This document shows, in pieces, positions 35,191-43,472 of a DNA stretch of 64,000 bases. A program made the translations under genes and the position numbers. Below the pieces are notes generated by a model. The model was not told the origin of the DNA, did no database searches, and saw only the letters and a program-made list of their open reading frames with translations. The DNA is from Erysipelatoclostridium sp. An173 (GTDB lineage: Bacteria; Bacillota_I; Bacilli_A; Erysipelotrichales; Coprobacillaceae). Location of the stretch: NCBI RefSeq assembly GCF_002160495.1, contig NZ_NFKR01000007.1, positions 1-64,000 on the forward strand, in the 5' to 3' direction. How positions within the stretch are numbered: the stretch's first letter is position 1; every line of letters starts with the position of its first letter.

Positions 35191-36042
35191 ATGAAAAAGA
35201 AATATATGCAACATTTAATTGTAAGTATTGTATTTGCAATTATTGTTTCGACAACTTTATTTTTTATGTATGACAGTTTTAAATTTCAAACGTTTGGCGA
35301 AATAGTATATTATGATTATATATTATCTGGTTCAAATGATTTCGTAACAATGGAAAATGTTGAGGTTTACTGTGATCAAGATAATTTTTATTTAAATGAT
35401 GGGCGAATTTTATTTACAGATAGCAGTATTCTTTCACAACAGACACCTACAATTAAATTAGAATTGTCATCAGATGAAAAGAAATTCAATCATGAATTTA
35501 CGCTTGATAATTATGATCAAAATAATTTAATTTATTCTTTCAATAATTATTCTAGTAAAACAGATGGTATTAATTTAGATACTATCAAAACAGCTACTTT
35601 AACTGTAGAAGCTAATAATCAAGAGCTTACTAAGTTAAAATTAGATATTACACCATTAGATCGTTTAGAAGGTTCAAATAGTGAGTATCGAATTGAAAAT
35701 GCGGCAATCTCAAAGTCTATGATTCGTCTTGGTTCTTTAAAAACATCGAATGATAATGTTTTTAAAGATTACTCAGATGTTTCATTAGAATACCGTTATC
35801 TAAAGGATAAAAAAGGAGATCCTAAGGATAATGATAATTATGTTGTTTTCCATAAAATCAGTGGAACTACTAAAGAATTAATAAATAATGATGATTATGG
35901 TACATATAACTTAGAAGATGATGATATTGATTTAAAGAATGAAAAATTAAGTGTAGTTGTTATTTTGAGTAATGGTGATGATAATCAATATGCTTTTGCA
36001 ATTGATTTAAATGTTCAAGAGGCGGGTGATTATTATGGATAA
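35191..36042 (+). CDS. exported or membrane-anchored protein, function unknown
   Basis: A 283-residue protein with a basic N-terminus (MKKKYMQ), one hydrophobic segment at about 8-28 that could be a signal anchor, and a long, acidic, Asn/Asp/Ser-rich extracytoplasmic domain. There is no lipobox Cys and no motif I recognise. TATAAT at 35169-35174 and a GGCGGTGAT site precede the ATG at 35191. It overlaps the next gene by 8 bp, so the two membrane proteins are probably made together. The external domain looks like a beta-rich fold by its alternating pattern, which is only an impression. Confidence 0.7.
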   Translation: MKKKYMQHLIVSIVFAIIVSTTLFFMYDSFKFQTFGEIVYYDYILSGSNDFVTMENVEVYCDQDNFYLNDGRILFTDSSILSQQTPTIKLELSSDEKKFNHEFTLDNYDQNNLIYSFNNYSSKTDGINLDTIKTATLTVEANNQELTKLKLDITPLDRLEGSNSEYRIENAAISKSMIRLGSLKTSNDNVFKDYSDVSLEYRYLKDKKGDPKDNDNYVVFHKISGTTKELINNDDYGTYNLEDDDIDLKNEKLSVVVILSNGDDNQYAFAIDLNVQEAGDYYG

Positions 36043-36472
36043 AATAAAAAAAGATTTTATAGTTTTTTATTTGATTCGTAATGCCGTTGCTACTTTTGTA
36101 ATTACGTGTATTAGTTTTATTTATAGCTTAATGGATTATTATCGAATAACTTTTTTAGGGGCACTTAATAAAACTTTTGTTGATAATTTTTATACTACTG
36201 TTTATTTTTTATTGTTATGGATCTTAAATTATTTGTTATTTGAAATTTATAAAATAATTGTTGATGTTATAAAAAGTAAAAGTAAACATCATGGTAATTT
36301 ATTTATTGGCAATAAAGCAACAATTCCAGTTGGTAGTATAATACCAGTAGTTATTTTAATTATTTTACTATTGATTGATTTTAATCAATTGTTTAAAATT
36401 AACTTTGTTTTATTAATGCTATTTATGTTTGCCCGTTCAATAAAAGAAATAATTAAAGAAAGGAAAAAATAG
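36035..36472 (+). CDS. four-helix membrane protein, function unknown
   Basis: A 145-residue protein with hydrophobic segments at about 14-33, 52-72, 98-114 and 119-135 and a basic cytoplasmic end (KEIIKERKK). A Lys/His-rich loop (KSKSKHHG) separates helices 2 and 3. The ATG at 36035 follows GGCGGGTGAT and lies 8 bp inside the preceding gene, giving a coupled pair. I recognise no family. The stop codon is part of the two-way terminator shared with sspI. Confidence 0.7.
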   Translation: MDKIKKDFIVFYLIRNAVATFVITCISFIYSLMDYYRITFLGALNKTFVDNFYTTVYFLLLWILNYLLFEIYKIIVDVIKSKSKHHGNLFIGNKATIPVGSIIPVVILIILLLIDFNQLFKINFVLLMLFMFARSIKEIIKERKK

Positions 36473-36490
36473 ACTCGTTGAGTCTATTTT
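36464..36490. terminator. bidirectional terminator between the membrane gene and sspI
   Basis: AATAGACTC (36468-36476) pairs with GAGTCTATT (36480-36488) around a three-base loop, flanked by an A run on the left and T on the right. Both convergent stop codons lie within it. Confidence 0.85.
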
Positions 36491-36684
36491 AATAAATTGC
36501 AAAGAGTTTGAATCATATCATCTTTTTGCATTTTATTTAATGAATTATAATATTCTTCAAATAATACACCTAAGCCAGGTAAAATTGTTTCTTCTTTAGA
36601 AGCAATACCACCATCAATTATTTCTTTTAATTCCTTAGGGGTACTATTATGAAGCTTATTTAATAAAGCATTTCGAATATTCAT
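36484..36684 (-). CDS. sspI: small acid-soluble spore protein SspI
   Basis: A 66-residue protein starting MNIRNALLNKLHNST, with EETILPGLGVLFEEYYNS (about 31-48), the LPGLGVLFE signature of the minor SASP SspI. These are made in the forespore. It supports the view that the organism sporulates. GAGGAGTG precedes the start on the minus strand. A forespore-type promoter is visible upstream, inside a 9-bp inverted repeat shared with the divergent gene. Confidence 0.93.
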   Translation of the reverse strand: MNIRNALLNKLHNSTPKELKEIIDGGIASKEETILPGLGVLFEEYYNSLNKMQKDDMIQTLCNLLK

Positions 36685-36694
36685 TTAATCACTC

Positions 36695-36735
36695 CTCGTA
36701 TAATATTATAGGGTGATTAAGAGGTTTTATACGAG
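36695..36735. repeat. inverted repeat between sspI and the YgjP-like gene
   Basis: CTCGTATAA at 36695-36703 and TTATACGAG at 36727-36735 are a perfect 9-bp inverted repeat with a 23-bp centre, lying exactly between two divergent start codons. Confidence 0.8.
36704..36732 (-). promoter_or_regulatory. possible sigma-G-type promoter of sspI
   Basis: On the minus strand GTATA (36732-36728), a 17-bp spacer and TATAATA (36710-36704) fit the SigG -35 (GHATR) and six of seven positions of the -10 (CATWHTA). Forespore control is expected for an SASP gene. Confidence 0.5.
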
Positions 36736-36740
36736 TTATT

Positions 36741-37406
36741 ATGGAAATTAGAAAAATTGAATTAAACGGACAAGTATTTGAGTATCAATTAAATATTAAA
36801 CAAATAAAACGCTGTTATTTAAAAGTTGTTGCTGGAAAAATCATTGTTAATAGTGGACCGTATTTTTCTATTAATGAAATTGAGCAGTTAATTAAGGATA
36901 ACCAGGATGCTGTTTTAAAACAAATCGATAATTATTTAATTAAATATGATTATTCTAATGGCGGTTTTGTTTATATTTTTAACCAGCGCTATCAAATTAT
37001 TAGTTATGATTTAAATAATCGTAAGACGGTTTTTCATGATGATAAAATATATGTTTATCATCGTCAGATTCAAACAACTATTGAAATAACGCTAAAAACA
37101 ATTTTAAAACAGTATATTGAAAAAAGGATCCAAGAATATTTAAAGCAAGCATTTATTTTACCAATGCCAGCAGTTGAAATAAAAAAATATAAATCTCGCT
37201 GGGGCGCTTGTTATCCTAAAATCAACAAAGTTAGTTTTAATCTGGCTTTGGTGCATTTAAATTATGAATTGATAGATTATGTAATTGTTCACGAGTTATG
37301 TCATTTTTTACAACCTAATCATTCAAAACAGTTTTATCAGGAAATCAAAAAAAGATTACCTAACTATAAACAATGTGAAAAAAAGTTAAAGGAGATAGGG
37401 ATATGA
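36741..37406 (+). CDS. YgjP-like metallopeptidase (M48-type, DUF45)
   Basis: A 221-residue protein. The zinc motif is VIVHELCHFLQPNHSKQFY at about 182-200, giving HExxH and a third His in NHS. Upstream, KSRWGACYPKINKVSFNLALV (about 151-171) is the DUF45/YgjP signature. The family associates with SprT-like and restriction-linked proteases; its substrate here is unknown. The ATG at 36741 has only a weak GAG upstream, and the inverted repeat covers the leader, so translation may be inefficient or controlled. It overlaps the methyltransferase gene by 4 bp. Confidence 0.88.
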   Translation: MEIRKIELNGQVFEYQLNIKQIKRCYLKVVAGKIIVNSGPYFSINEIEQLIKDNQDAVLKQIDNYLIKYDYSNGGFVYIFNQRYQIISYDLNNRKTVFHDDKIYVYHRQIQTTIEITLKTILKQYIEKRIQEYLKQAFILPMPAVEIKKYKSRWGACYPKINKVSFNLALVHLNYELIDYVIVHELCHFLQPNHSKQFYQEIKKRLPNYKQCEKKLKEIGI

Positions 37407-38122
37407 TTACGTCTACTAACAATAATACAATTAAAACCCTTATTAAATTAAAGCAAAAAAAATATCGAAATCAATTTGGTTATTATTTAATAGAAGGGGA
37501 ACATTTAGTAAATGAAGCTTTAAAAGCCAATCAAGTAGAATGTATAATTACTACTAAGCCATTAAAAAGTAACCTTGAGGTAATTGAAGTAAGTGAAGAG
37601 GTAATGGCTAAATTAGCTTTTACAAAATCACCAACTAATATTATGGCTAAATGTAAAATTGATTCGAATAATGAGTTGATGATGAAAAAAAGATATTTAA
37701 TTCTTGATGATTTACAAGATCCTGGTAATATTGGTACACTGATTCGTAGTGCTTTAGCATTTGGAATTGATCAGGTTATTTTATCTAAAAATTGCGTTGA
37801 TTTATATAATGATAAATTATTACGAGCAATGCAAGGGGCTAATTTTCATATTAGCTGTATTTATGGTGATTTAACTGAAATAATTGAAAAGTTACAAGCA
37901 AATGGTGTTGTTGTTGTCGGTAGTGCTTTAGAAAATGGTCAAGATATTAGTTTAATTGAAAAAACTGAAAAAATGGCTTTTATTGTTGGTAATGAAGGTA
38001 ATGGTATGAATCAAAATATTTTAGATAAATGTGATTATATTGGTTATATTCCTATTCAAACAATTGAGTCTTTAAATGTGGCAATTGCTGGAAGCATTTT
38101 AATGTATCATTTTAGTAATTGA
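37403..38122 (+). CDS. SpoU/TrmH-family RNA 2'-O-methyltransferase
   Basis: A 239-residue SPOUT enzyme. An N-terminal SpoU substrate-binding domain (about 1-75) with NxxIKTLIKLKQKKYR is followed by the knotted domain: motif 1 LDDLQDPGNIGTLIRSA (about 103-119), motif 2 FIVGNEGNGMN and motif 3 IPIQTIESLNVAIAGSILMY. All three are intact, so it should methylate rRNA or tRNA. In Firmicutes a copy like this (YsgA) usually stands just before pheS, as here. It overlaps the YgjP-like gene by ATGA. Confidence 0.93.
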   Translation: MITSTNNNTIKTLIKLKQKKYRNQFGYYLIEGEHLVNEALKANQVECIITTKPLKSNLEVIEVSEEVMAKLAFTKSPTNIMAKCKIDSNNELMMKKRYLILDDLQDPGNIGTLIRSALAFGIDQVILSKNCVDLYNDKLLRAMQGANFHISCIYGDLTEIIEKLQANGVVVVGSALENGQDISLIEKTEKMAFIVGNEGNGMNQNILDKCDYIGYIPIQTIESLNVAIAGSILMYHFSN

Positions 38123-38143
38123 TAGAAAACTAATAGAAAATTA

Positions 38144-38172
38144 TTGTCAAAAAGTTGTAAACAAGTTATAAT
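38144..38172 (+). promoter_or_regulatory. promoter of the pheS-pheT T-box transcript
   Basis: TTGTCA (38144-38149) and TATAAT (38167-38172) have a 17-bp spacer. Confidence 0.85.
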
Positions 38173-38178
38173 ATCAAG

Positions 38179-38400
38179 GTATAACGATAACACGTTGATA
38201 AGGACTAGTAAATAAGAAAACTGTTTTAGAGAGGAAGATAGCTGGTGAAAATCTTCTAACAGCGGCATTATTGAATTCACCTTGGAGTGCGGCTAATCAC
38301 CGCCGGGTCGGCTACGTTACAGCTAATTAAGAGCATAGTTTTTAACTATGAATTAGGATGGTACCGCGAGATAATCGTTCCTATTAGGAACGATTTTTTA
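38179..38400 (+). promoter_or_regulatory. phenylalanine T-box leader
   Basis: The leader of pheS-pheT senses uncharged tRNA-Phe. The T-box sequence TGGTACCGCG is at 38359-38368; its UGGU complements the ACCA end of tRNA-Phe. The likely specifier codon is TTC (Phe) at 38276-38278, followed by A and, downstream, the conserved GGAGT. The terminator stem is ATCGTTCC/GGAACGAT (38374-38394) with six T; the T-box would instead pair with upstream bases when uncharged tRNA is bound. Confidence 0.95.
38374..38399 (+). terminator. T-box attenuator terminator
   Basis: ATCGTTCC (38374-38381) pairs with GGAACGAT (38387-38394) around TATTA, followed by T to 38399. It stops transcription when tRNA-Phe is charged. 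Confidence 0.92.
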
Positions 38401-38419
38401 TATTTTTAGGAGGGAAAAC

Positions 38420-39457
38420 ATGGAAAATAAATTATTGATGATTAAAGAAGAAGCATTAGCTAAATTGGAAGCATGTCAATCTTTAAAAGAATTAAATGAT
38501 ATTCGTGTATTTTATTTAGGTAAAAAAGGGCCGATTCAAGAAGCTATGAAATCAATGAAAAATATGGCTCCTGAAGAAAGAAAAGTATTCGGTCAAACGT
38601 CAAATTTAGTAAAACAAGAGTTATCAAAAGCGGTAGAAGAAAAGAAAGCAGCGTTAGAAAATCAAGCTATCTTAGATAAGATCAATCAAGAAAAAATTGA
38701 TATTACATTACCTGGTTACAAATTAGACCAAGGAACAATTCATCCTTTATCAGCGATTGTAACTGAGCTTGAAGAACTATTTTTAGGAATGGGTTATCAA
38801 ATTGCCGAAGGTCCTGAAGTAGAAACAGATTATTTTAACTTTGAGTTAATGAATTTACCAAAAGATCATCCTGCTCGTGATATGCAAGATACTTTCTATA
38901 TTGATGAAAATAACTTGATGCGTACTCATACTTCACCAGTTCAGGCGCATACTTTATTAGCAGCTAAAGGAAAAGGACCAATCAAGGTAATTTGTCCTGG
39001 TAAAACTTATCGTCGTGATGATGACGATGCTACTCACTCTCATCAATTTATGCAATGTGAAGGTTTAGTAGTAGACAAAAATATTACTATGGCTGATTTA
39101 AAAGGAACTTTACAAGTATTTGCTCGTAAACTTTTTGGTGAAAAAAGAGAAATTAGATTCAGACCATCATATTTCCCATTTACCGAACCATCAGTTGAGG
39201 TAGATATTTCATGTCATAACTGCGGTGGTAAGGGATGTTCAATGTGTAAGCATACTGGCTGGATTGAAATTTTAGGTGCTGGAATGGTTAATCCAAAAGT
39301 ACTTGAAATGTGTGGTTTCGATTCTACAGAATATCAAGGTTTTGCCTTTGGAATTGGAATTGAACGAGTAGCGATGCTTAAATATGGTATTGATAATATT
39401 CGTTACTTCTATAATGATGATATTAGATTCTTAAATCAATTTGGTAGAAAGGAGTAG
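38420..39457 (+). CDS. pheS: phenylalanine--tRNA ligase alpha subunit
   Basis: The catalytic subunit of the alpha2beta2 enzyme, 345 residues. A coiled-coil N-terminus (about 1-85) is followed by the class II core: motif 2 [22 protein letters not shown] and motif 3 [17 protein letters not shown]. The cysteine-containing insert ([17 protein letters not shown], about 267-283) is typical of bacterial PheS. TAGGAGGG precedes the ATG. The upstream T-box provides control, and pheT follows 4 bp later. Confidence 0.98.
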   Translation: MENKLLMIKEEALAKLEACQSLKELNDIRVFYLGKKGPIQEAMKSMKNMAPEERKVFGQTSNLVKQELSKAVEEKKAALENQAILDKINQEKIDITLPGYKLDQGTIHPLSAIVTELEELFLGMGYQIAEGPEVETDYFNFELMNLPKDHPARDMQDTFYIDENNLMRTHTSPVQAHTLLAAKGKGPIKVICPGKTYRRDDDDATHSHQFMQCEGLVVDKNITMADLKGTLQVFARKLFGEKREIRFRPSYFPFTEPSVEVDISCHNCGGKGCSMCKHTGWIEILGAGMVNPKVLEMCGFDSTEYQGFAFGIGIERVAMLKYGIDNIRYFYNDDIRFLNQFGRKE

Positions 39458-39461
39458 AATA

Positions 39462-41852
39462 ATGGATATTAGTTTAAATTTATTAAATAGATATGTGAAA
39501 GTTGATGATCAAGATCCTCAAGAATTAGCTGATAAAATTACAGCTGTTGGTTTAGAAGTTGAAGGACTTCATCAATTAGCACGTGGTAATAACATGACTA
39601 TTGGTTATGTTAAAGAATGTCAATTACATCCAGATAGTGATCATTTAAAAGTATGCCAAGTAGAAGTTCGTCCTGGTGAAGTTAAACAAATTGTTTGTGG
39701 AGCACCAAATGTAGCTGCTGGTCAAAAAGTAATTGTTGCTAACCCTGGTTGTGATTTAGGTGATGGTTTTGTAATTAAAGAAAGTAAAATTCGTGGACAA
39801 GAATCAAATGGGATGATTTGTTCAATTGCCGAATTAGGACTTGATCAAAGATTATTAAAACCAGAAGATAAAGAAGGAATCCATGTATTAGATAGTGATG
39901 CTCCAGTTGGTGAAGATCCATTAGCATATATTGGTTTAAAAGATACTATTTTAGAAATTGGATTAACACCTAATCGAGCAGACTGTATGGCAATCACTTC
40001 ATTAGCTTATGAAGTAGCTGCTATTTTAAATCGTGATGTTAATTTACCAGAAATTAAATCAATTGGTAATAAAGATTCTGATATTCAAGTAAAAGTAGAA
40101 ACTGATTTATGTCCATTCTTTGGTGCTAAATTAGTAAAAGGCGTTACTACTAAAGAATCACCCGCCTGGTTACAAAATGCTTTAATTGCTAGCGGTATTA
40201 AACCAATTAATAACATCGTTGATATTTCTAACTTTGTTATGTTGGAAACTGGACAACCAATCCATATGTATGATTATGATAAATTAACTAAAAAACAATT
40301 TGTTGTTAAAACAGGATTTGATTGTAAAGAAGTAATGTTAGATGGTGAAGAGTATAAAATTGAACCTAACGACATTATTGTATCTATTGATGATGGTATT
40401 GGATGTATTGCTGGTGTTATGGGTTCTAATAGCACTAAAATCGATGAAAATACTGTAAATATTGTTATTGAAGCAGCAACATTTAATGGCGCAGCTTTAA
40501 GAGAAACAGCACGTCGTTTAAATTTATTGACAGATGCTTCACAACATTATATTAAAGGTGCTTTAAACACTGCTAATTCATTAAATGTTTTAGAAAGATG
40601 TGCTGACTTATTAGTTGAATTAGCTGATGCTAAAGAAGTATATAAATCTGTTACAACTGAATTAAATATTACTGATCATTATGTTGATATTACTACTGAT
40701 CAAGTAAATGGTTTATTAGGTACTAATATTACTACTGATGAAATTGCTAATATTTTCAGTTCATTAAAATTTGAGTACACACTTGAAGACAATAAATTTA
40801 ATGTTTTAGTACCAACATATCGTAATGATATTACAATGACTGCTGATTTAATTGAAGAAGTAGCTCGTATTTATGGATATGACAAAATTCCAGCTACCTT
40901 ACCAGAAATGTCAATGACAGTTGGTAAAAGAACTGATCAACAAGCTAAAAAGCATTATTTACGTAATTTATTAAAAGATCAAGGATTACATGAAACATTA
41001 ACTTATACATTAACTTCACCAGCAGATGTTGATGATTTTAATATTTTCCATAAAAATGAAACTATTAGATTAGCTATGCCTTTAGGTGAAGAACGTAGTG
41101 TAACTCGTAAATCAATTATTGGATCTTTATTACAAGTGATTAATTATAATCAGTCACATAATATTAAAGATGTAAATTTATTTGAATTATCAACAACATA
41201 TTCAAAAGATACTGAGTTACAAAATCTAGCAATTGCTTGCTGTGGTGAATATAATGGATTAGCATTTAGACAAATTTCTTATCAAGCTGATTATTATTTA
41301 GTTAAAGGATTTGTAGAAACAATCTTTAAAAATTTAGGAATTGAAGGTTCAAGATATAAACTAACACCTGTTGAAACTGATAATCAATGCTATCATCCAG
41401 GTAGAAGTGCATATATTATGATTGGTAAAGAAATTGTAGGGGTAATTGGTAATATTCATCCATTAATGGAAAAGAAATATGGTGTTAAAGATGTATATGT
41501 TGTAGAATTGAACTTAACAGCATTATTAAATTTAAAAACAAGTAAAATTAAATTTAAAGATATTCCAATGTATCCTTCAGTTACTAGAGATATTGCTTTA
41601 GTTATGGATAAAGAAGTGCCTTCATATGATGTATGTCGTAAAATTATTCAGGCAAGTAAACAGTTAGTAAAAGAAACTAATATTTTTGATGTTTATGAAG
41701 GTGAACATATTGAAGCTGGTAAAAAATCTGTAGCAATTAATTTAGTTTTCCAAGATCCAAAAGGAACTTTAGACGAAGCTACTGTTAATAAAGCTATGGA
41801 AAATATTTTAGTGGCAGTTGAAAAAGAATTTAATGCAGTACTTAGAGGATAA
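39462..41852 (+). CDS. pheT: phenylalanine--tRNA ligase beta subunit
   Basis: The tRNA-binding and editing subunit, 796 residues. The N-terminal tRNA-bind (EMAP-like) domain covers about 40-150 (VKECQLHPDSDHLKVCQV). The B3/B4 editing domain covers about 200-380, B5 about 405-475, the catalytic-like fold about 490-690 and the anticodon-binding FDX-ACB domain about 705-796. The ATG at 39462 follows AAAGGAGTAG. It is preceded by pheS and followed by a perfect hairpin. Confidence 0.98.
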   Translation: MDISLNLLNRYVKVDDQDPQELADKITAVGLEVEGLHQLARGNNMTIGYVKECQLHPDSDHLKVCQVEVRPGEVKQIVCGAPNVAAGQKVIVANPGCDLGDGFVIKESKIRGQESNGMICSIAELGLDQRLLKPEDKEGIHVLDSDAPVGEDPLAYIGLKDTILEIGLTPNRADCMAITSLAYEVAAILNRDVNLPEIKSIGNKDSDIQVKVETDLCPFFGAKLVKGVTTKESPAWLQNALIASGIKPINNIVDISNFVMLETGQPIHMYDYDKLTKKQFVVKTGFDCKEVMLDGEEYKIEPNDIIVSIDDGIGCIAGVMGSNSTKIDENTVNIVIEAATFNGAALRETARRLNLLTDASQHYIKGALNTANSLNVLERCADLLVELADAKEVYKSVTTELNITDHYVDITTDQVNGLLGTNITTDEIANIFSSLKFEYTLEDNKFNVLVPTYRNDITMTADLIEEVARIYGYDKIPATLPEMSMTVGKRTDQQAKKHYLRNLLKDQGLHETLTYTLTSPADVDDFNIFHKNETIRLAMPLGEERSVTRKSIIGSLLQVINYNQSHNIKDVNLFELSTTYSKDTELQNLAIACCGEYNGLAFRQISYQADYYLVKGFVETIFKNLGIEGSRYKLTPVETDNQCYHPGRSAYIMIGKEIVGVIGNIHPLMEKKYGVKDVYVVELNLTALLNLKTSKIKFKDIPMYPSVTRDIALVMDKEVPSYDVCRKIIQASKQLVKETNIFDVYEGEHIEAGKKSVAINLVFQDPKGTLDEATVNKAMENILVAVEKEFNAVLRG

Positions 41853-41875
41853 GAGGTATATTTAATATACCTCTT
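41851..41875. terminator. perfect 11-bp hairpin after pheT, no T run
   Basis: AAGAGGTATAT (41851-41861) and ATATACCTCTT (41865-41875) pair around TTA. Only AAATATT follows, so it may be a weak terminator or an RNA-stability stem between pheT and the next gene. Confidence 0.5.
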
Positions 41876-41882
41876 AAATATT

Positions 41883-43457
41883 ATGGGGTTATTTATGGTT
41901 GTTATAATTGTAGTAGTTATTGCAGTGATTGTTTTAATTGCAATTATTAAAAATGGATTAATGAAAAATTATTTATTTAATCAATATCAAATAGAAATAG
42001 TAGGGGTTGATCATGAACTTACAAAGGAATATATGCAGCTAAATCAAGAAAAAGCGATTGATGAGGCTACCTTTGATGATTGTGAAATGAATCTGGTTTT
42101 AAATAAGATCAATCATACTATTAGTGAAATAGGTAATGAGTATTTGTATAGTCGATTTTTTAAGAATAAAAATGATTTTAAAATGCAGGAAATAATCATT
42201 GAAAATTTAAATGATGAAGAGAAGTTAAAAAACGCATTATATATTTTAAATCGTTTAAACAAAGAATATATTCCAATATTATCGATTAAATCAAAACTTT
42301 TAAAATATCCATTTAAATTCAAATATCTATTTATTAGTTTACTAATCATTAATATATTAAGTATAATTTATACAATTTTTAATCTTGATTTCTTTTATAT
42401 ACCACTTTTATTATCAATTATTTGTATTTTACTTACTTTTCAATTTAATGGTAAATATGAACAGCTTGGATTACAAGTGGGAAGTATTAAAGGAATGTTA
42501 TCTGCTAGTGAAAAATTGATGAAAAACGATCTTTTTCCTAAAGAACAGCATGCATCAATTAATCAGGCTATTCATTCTTTAAAATCAATGATAAGAGTCA
42601 TATACTATTTTAATATGATTGAAAGTGTTGATTTTATTGGTATTTCTAGTTTGATTCGTTCAATTTTTTTAGTAGATGTAATTCAAACAGCTTGTTTACA
42701 AAAGCATATTGATGTTATTGAAAATAATGTTATAACTTTATATGAATGGATTGGTTTATTAGATACATGTATTACTATAAAATTGATTAGATCATTATAT
42801 GATACTTGTATTCCTGAAGTAACTGATGAAAAAATGATTGAAATAGTAAATGGATATCATATTTTAATTGATAAACCAGTTAAAAATTCAGTTGTTTTAA
42901 ATAATAATACAATAATTACTGGTAGTAATGCTTCTGGTAAATCAACTTTTTTAAAGATGTTAGGAGCAAATTTATTGTTATCAAAAGCATTGAATACATC
43001 TTTTAGTGAGAAGTTTGTTTATTATCCATATGAATTAATTACATCGATTCATATGAAAGATGATTTACAAAATGGATATAGCTTCTATGTTCAGGAAATT
43101 CGAAGATTAAATGAAATAACAGATTTAGCTAAAAATAAATGTTCTTTAATTTTGATTGATGAAATATTGAAAGGAACTAATGAAAAAGAACGATTAGTAA
43201 TTGCCAATGCTATTTTAAAATATTTATTTAAACAAAATGCCATGACAATTGTTTCGACGCATGATATTACTTTAGCTTATAATTTTGCTAATGCTGATAA
43301 ATATTGCTTTAATGATTTAAAGAAGAATAATGATATTGTTTTTGATTATTTAATTAAAGAGGGAATCTGTACTGTTGGTAATGCTGTAGCAATTGTTAAA
43401 TCATTATCATTTGATCATGAAATTATTGCGGATATAGATATTGAAAAATCGGAGTAA
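41883..43457 (+). CDS. membrane-anchored MutS-like ATPase
   Basis: A 524-residue protein ending in the MutS-type ABC ATPase: Walker A GSNASGKST at 347-355, the middle loop SFYVQEIRRL, Walker B LILIDEILKGTN at about 422-433 and STHD as the H-loop. Before it lie a membrane helix at 4-23, a helical lever-like region, and a hairpin of two further helices at about 148-166 and 170-187. There is no mismatch-recognition domain and no Smr nuclease. It belongs to the little-studied MutS-related proteins with membrane segments (often annotated as MutS family), so a role in mismatch repair is unlikely. Its stop codon lies in a shared two-way terminator. Confidence 0.85.
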   Translation: MGLFMVVIIVVVIAVIVLIAIIKNGLMKNYLFNQYQIEIVGVDHELTKEYMQLNQEKAIDEATFDDCEMNLVLNKINHTISEIGNEYLYSRFFKNKNDFKMQEIIIENLNDEEKLKNALYILNRLNKEYIPILSIKSKLLKYPFKFKYLFISLLIINILSIIYTIFNLDFFYIPLLLSIICILLTFQFNGKYEQLGLQVGSIKGMLSASEKLMKNDLFPKEQHASINQAIHSLKSMIRVIYYFNMIESVDFIGISSLIRSIFLVDVIQTACLQKHIDVIENNVITLYEWIGLLDTCITIKLIRSLYDTCIPEVTDEKMIEIVNGYHILIDKPVKNSVVLNNNTIITGSNASGKSTFLKMLGANLLLSKALNTSFSEKFVYYPYELITSIHMKDDLQNGYSFYVQEIRRLNEITDLAKNKCSLILIDEILKGTNEKERLVIANAILKYLFKQNAMTIVSTHDITLAYNFANADKYCFNDLKKNNDIVFDYLIKEGICTVGNAVAIVKSLSFDHEIIADIDIEKSE

Positions 43458-43472
43458 TTTTACTCCGATTTT
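43445..43472. terminator. bidirectional terminator between the MutS-like gene and tmcAL
   Basis: AAAATCGGAGTAA (43445-43457) and TTACTCCGATTTT (43460-43472) form a perfect 13-bp inverted repeat. It contains both stop codons. Confidence 0.9.
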
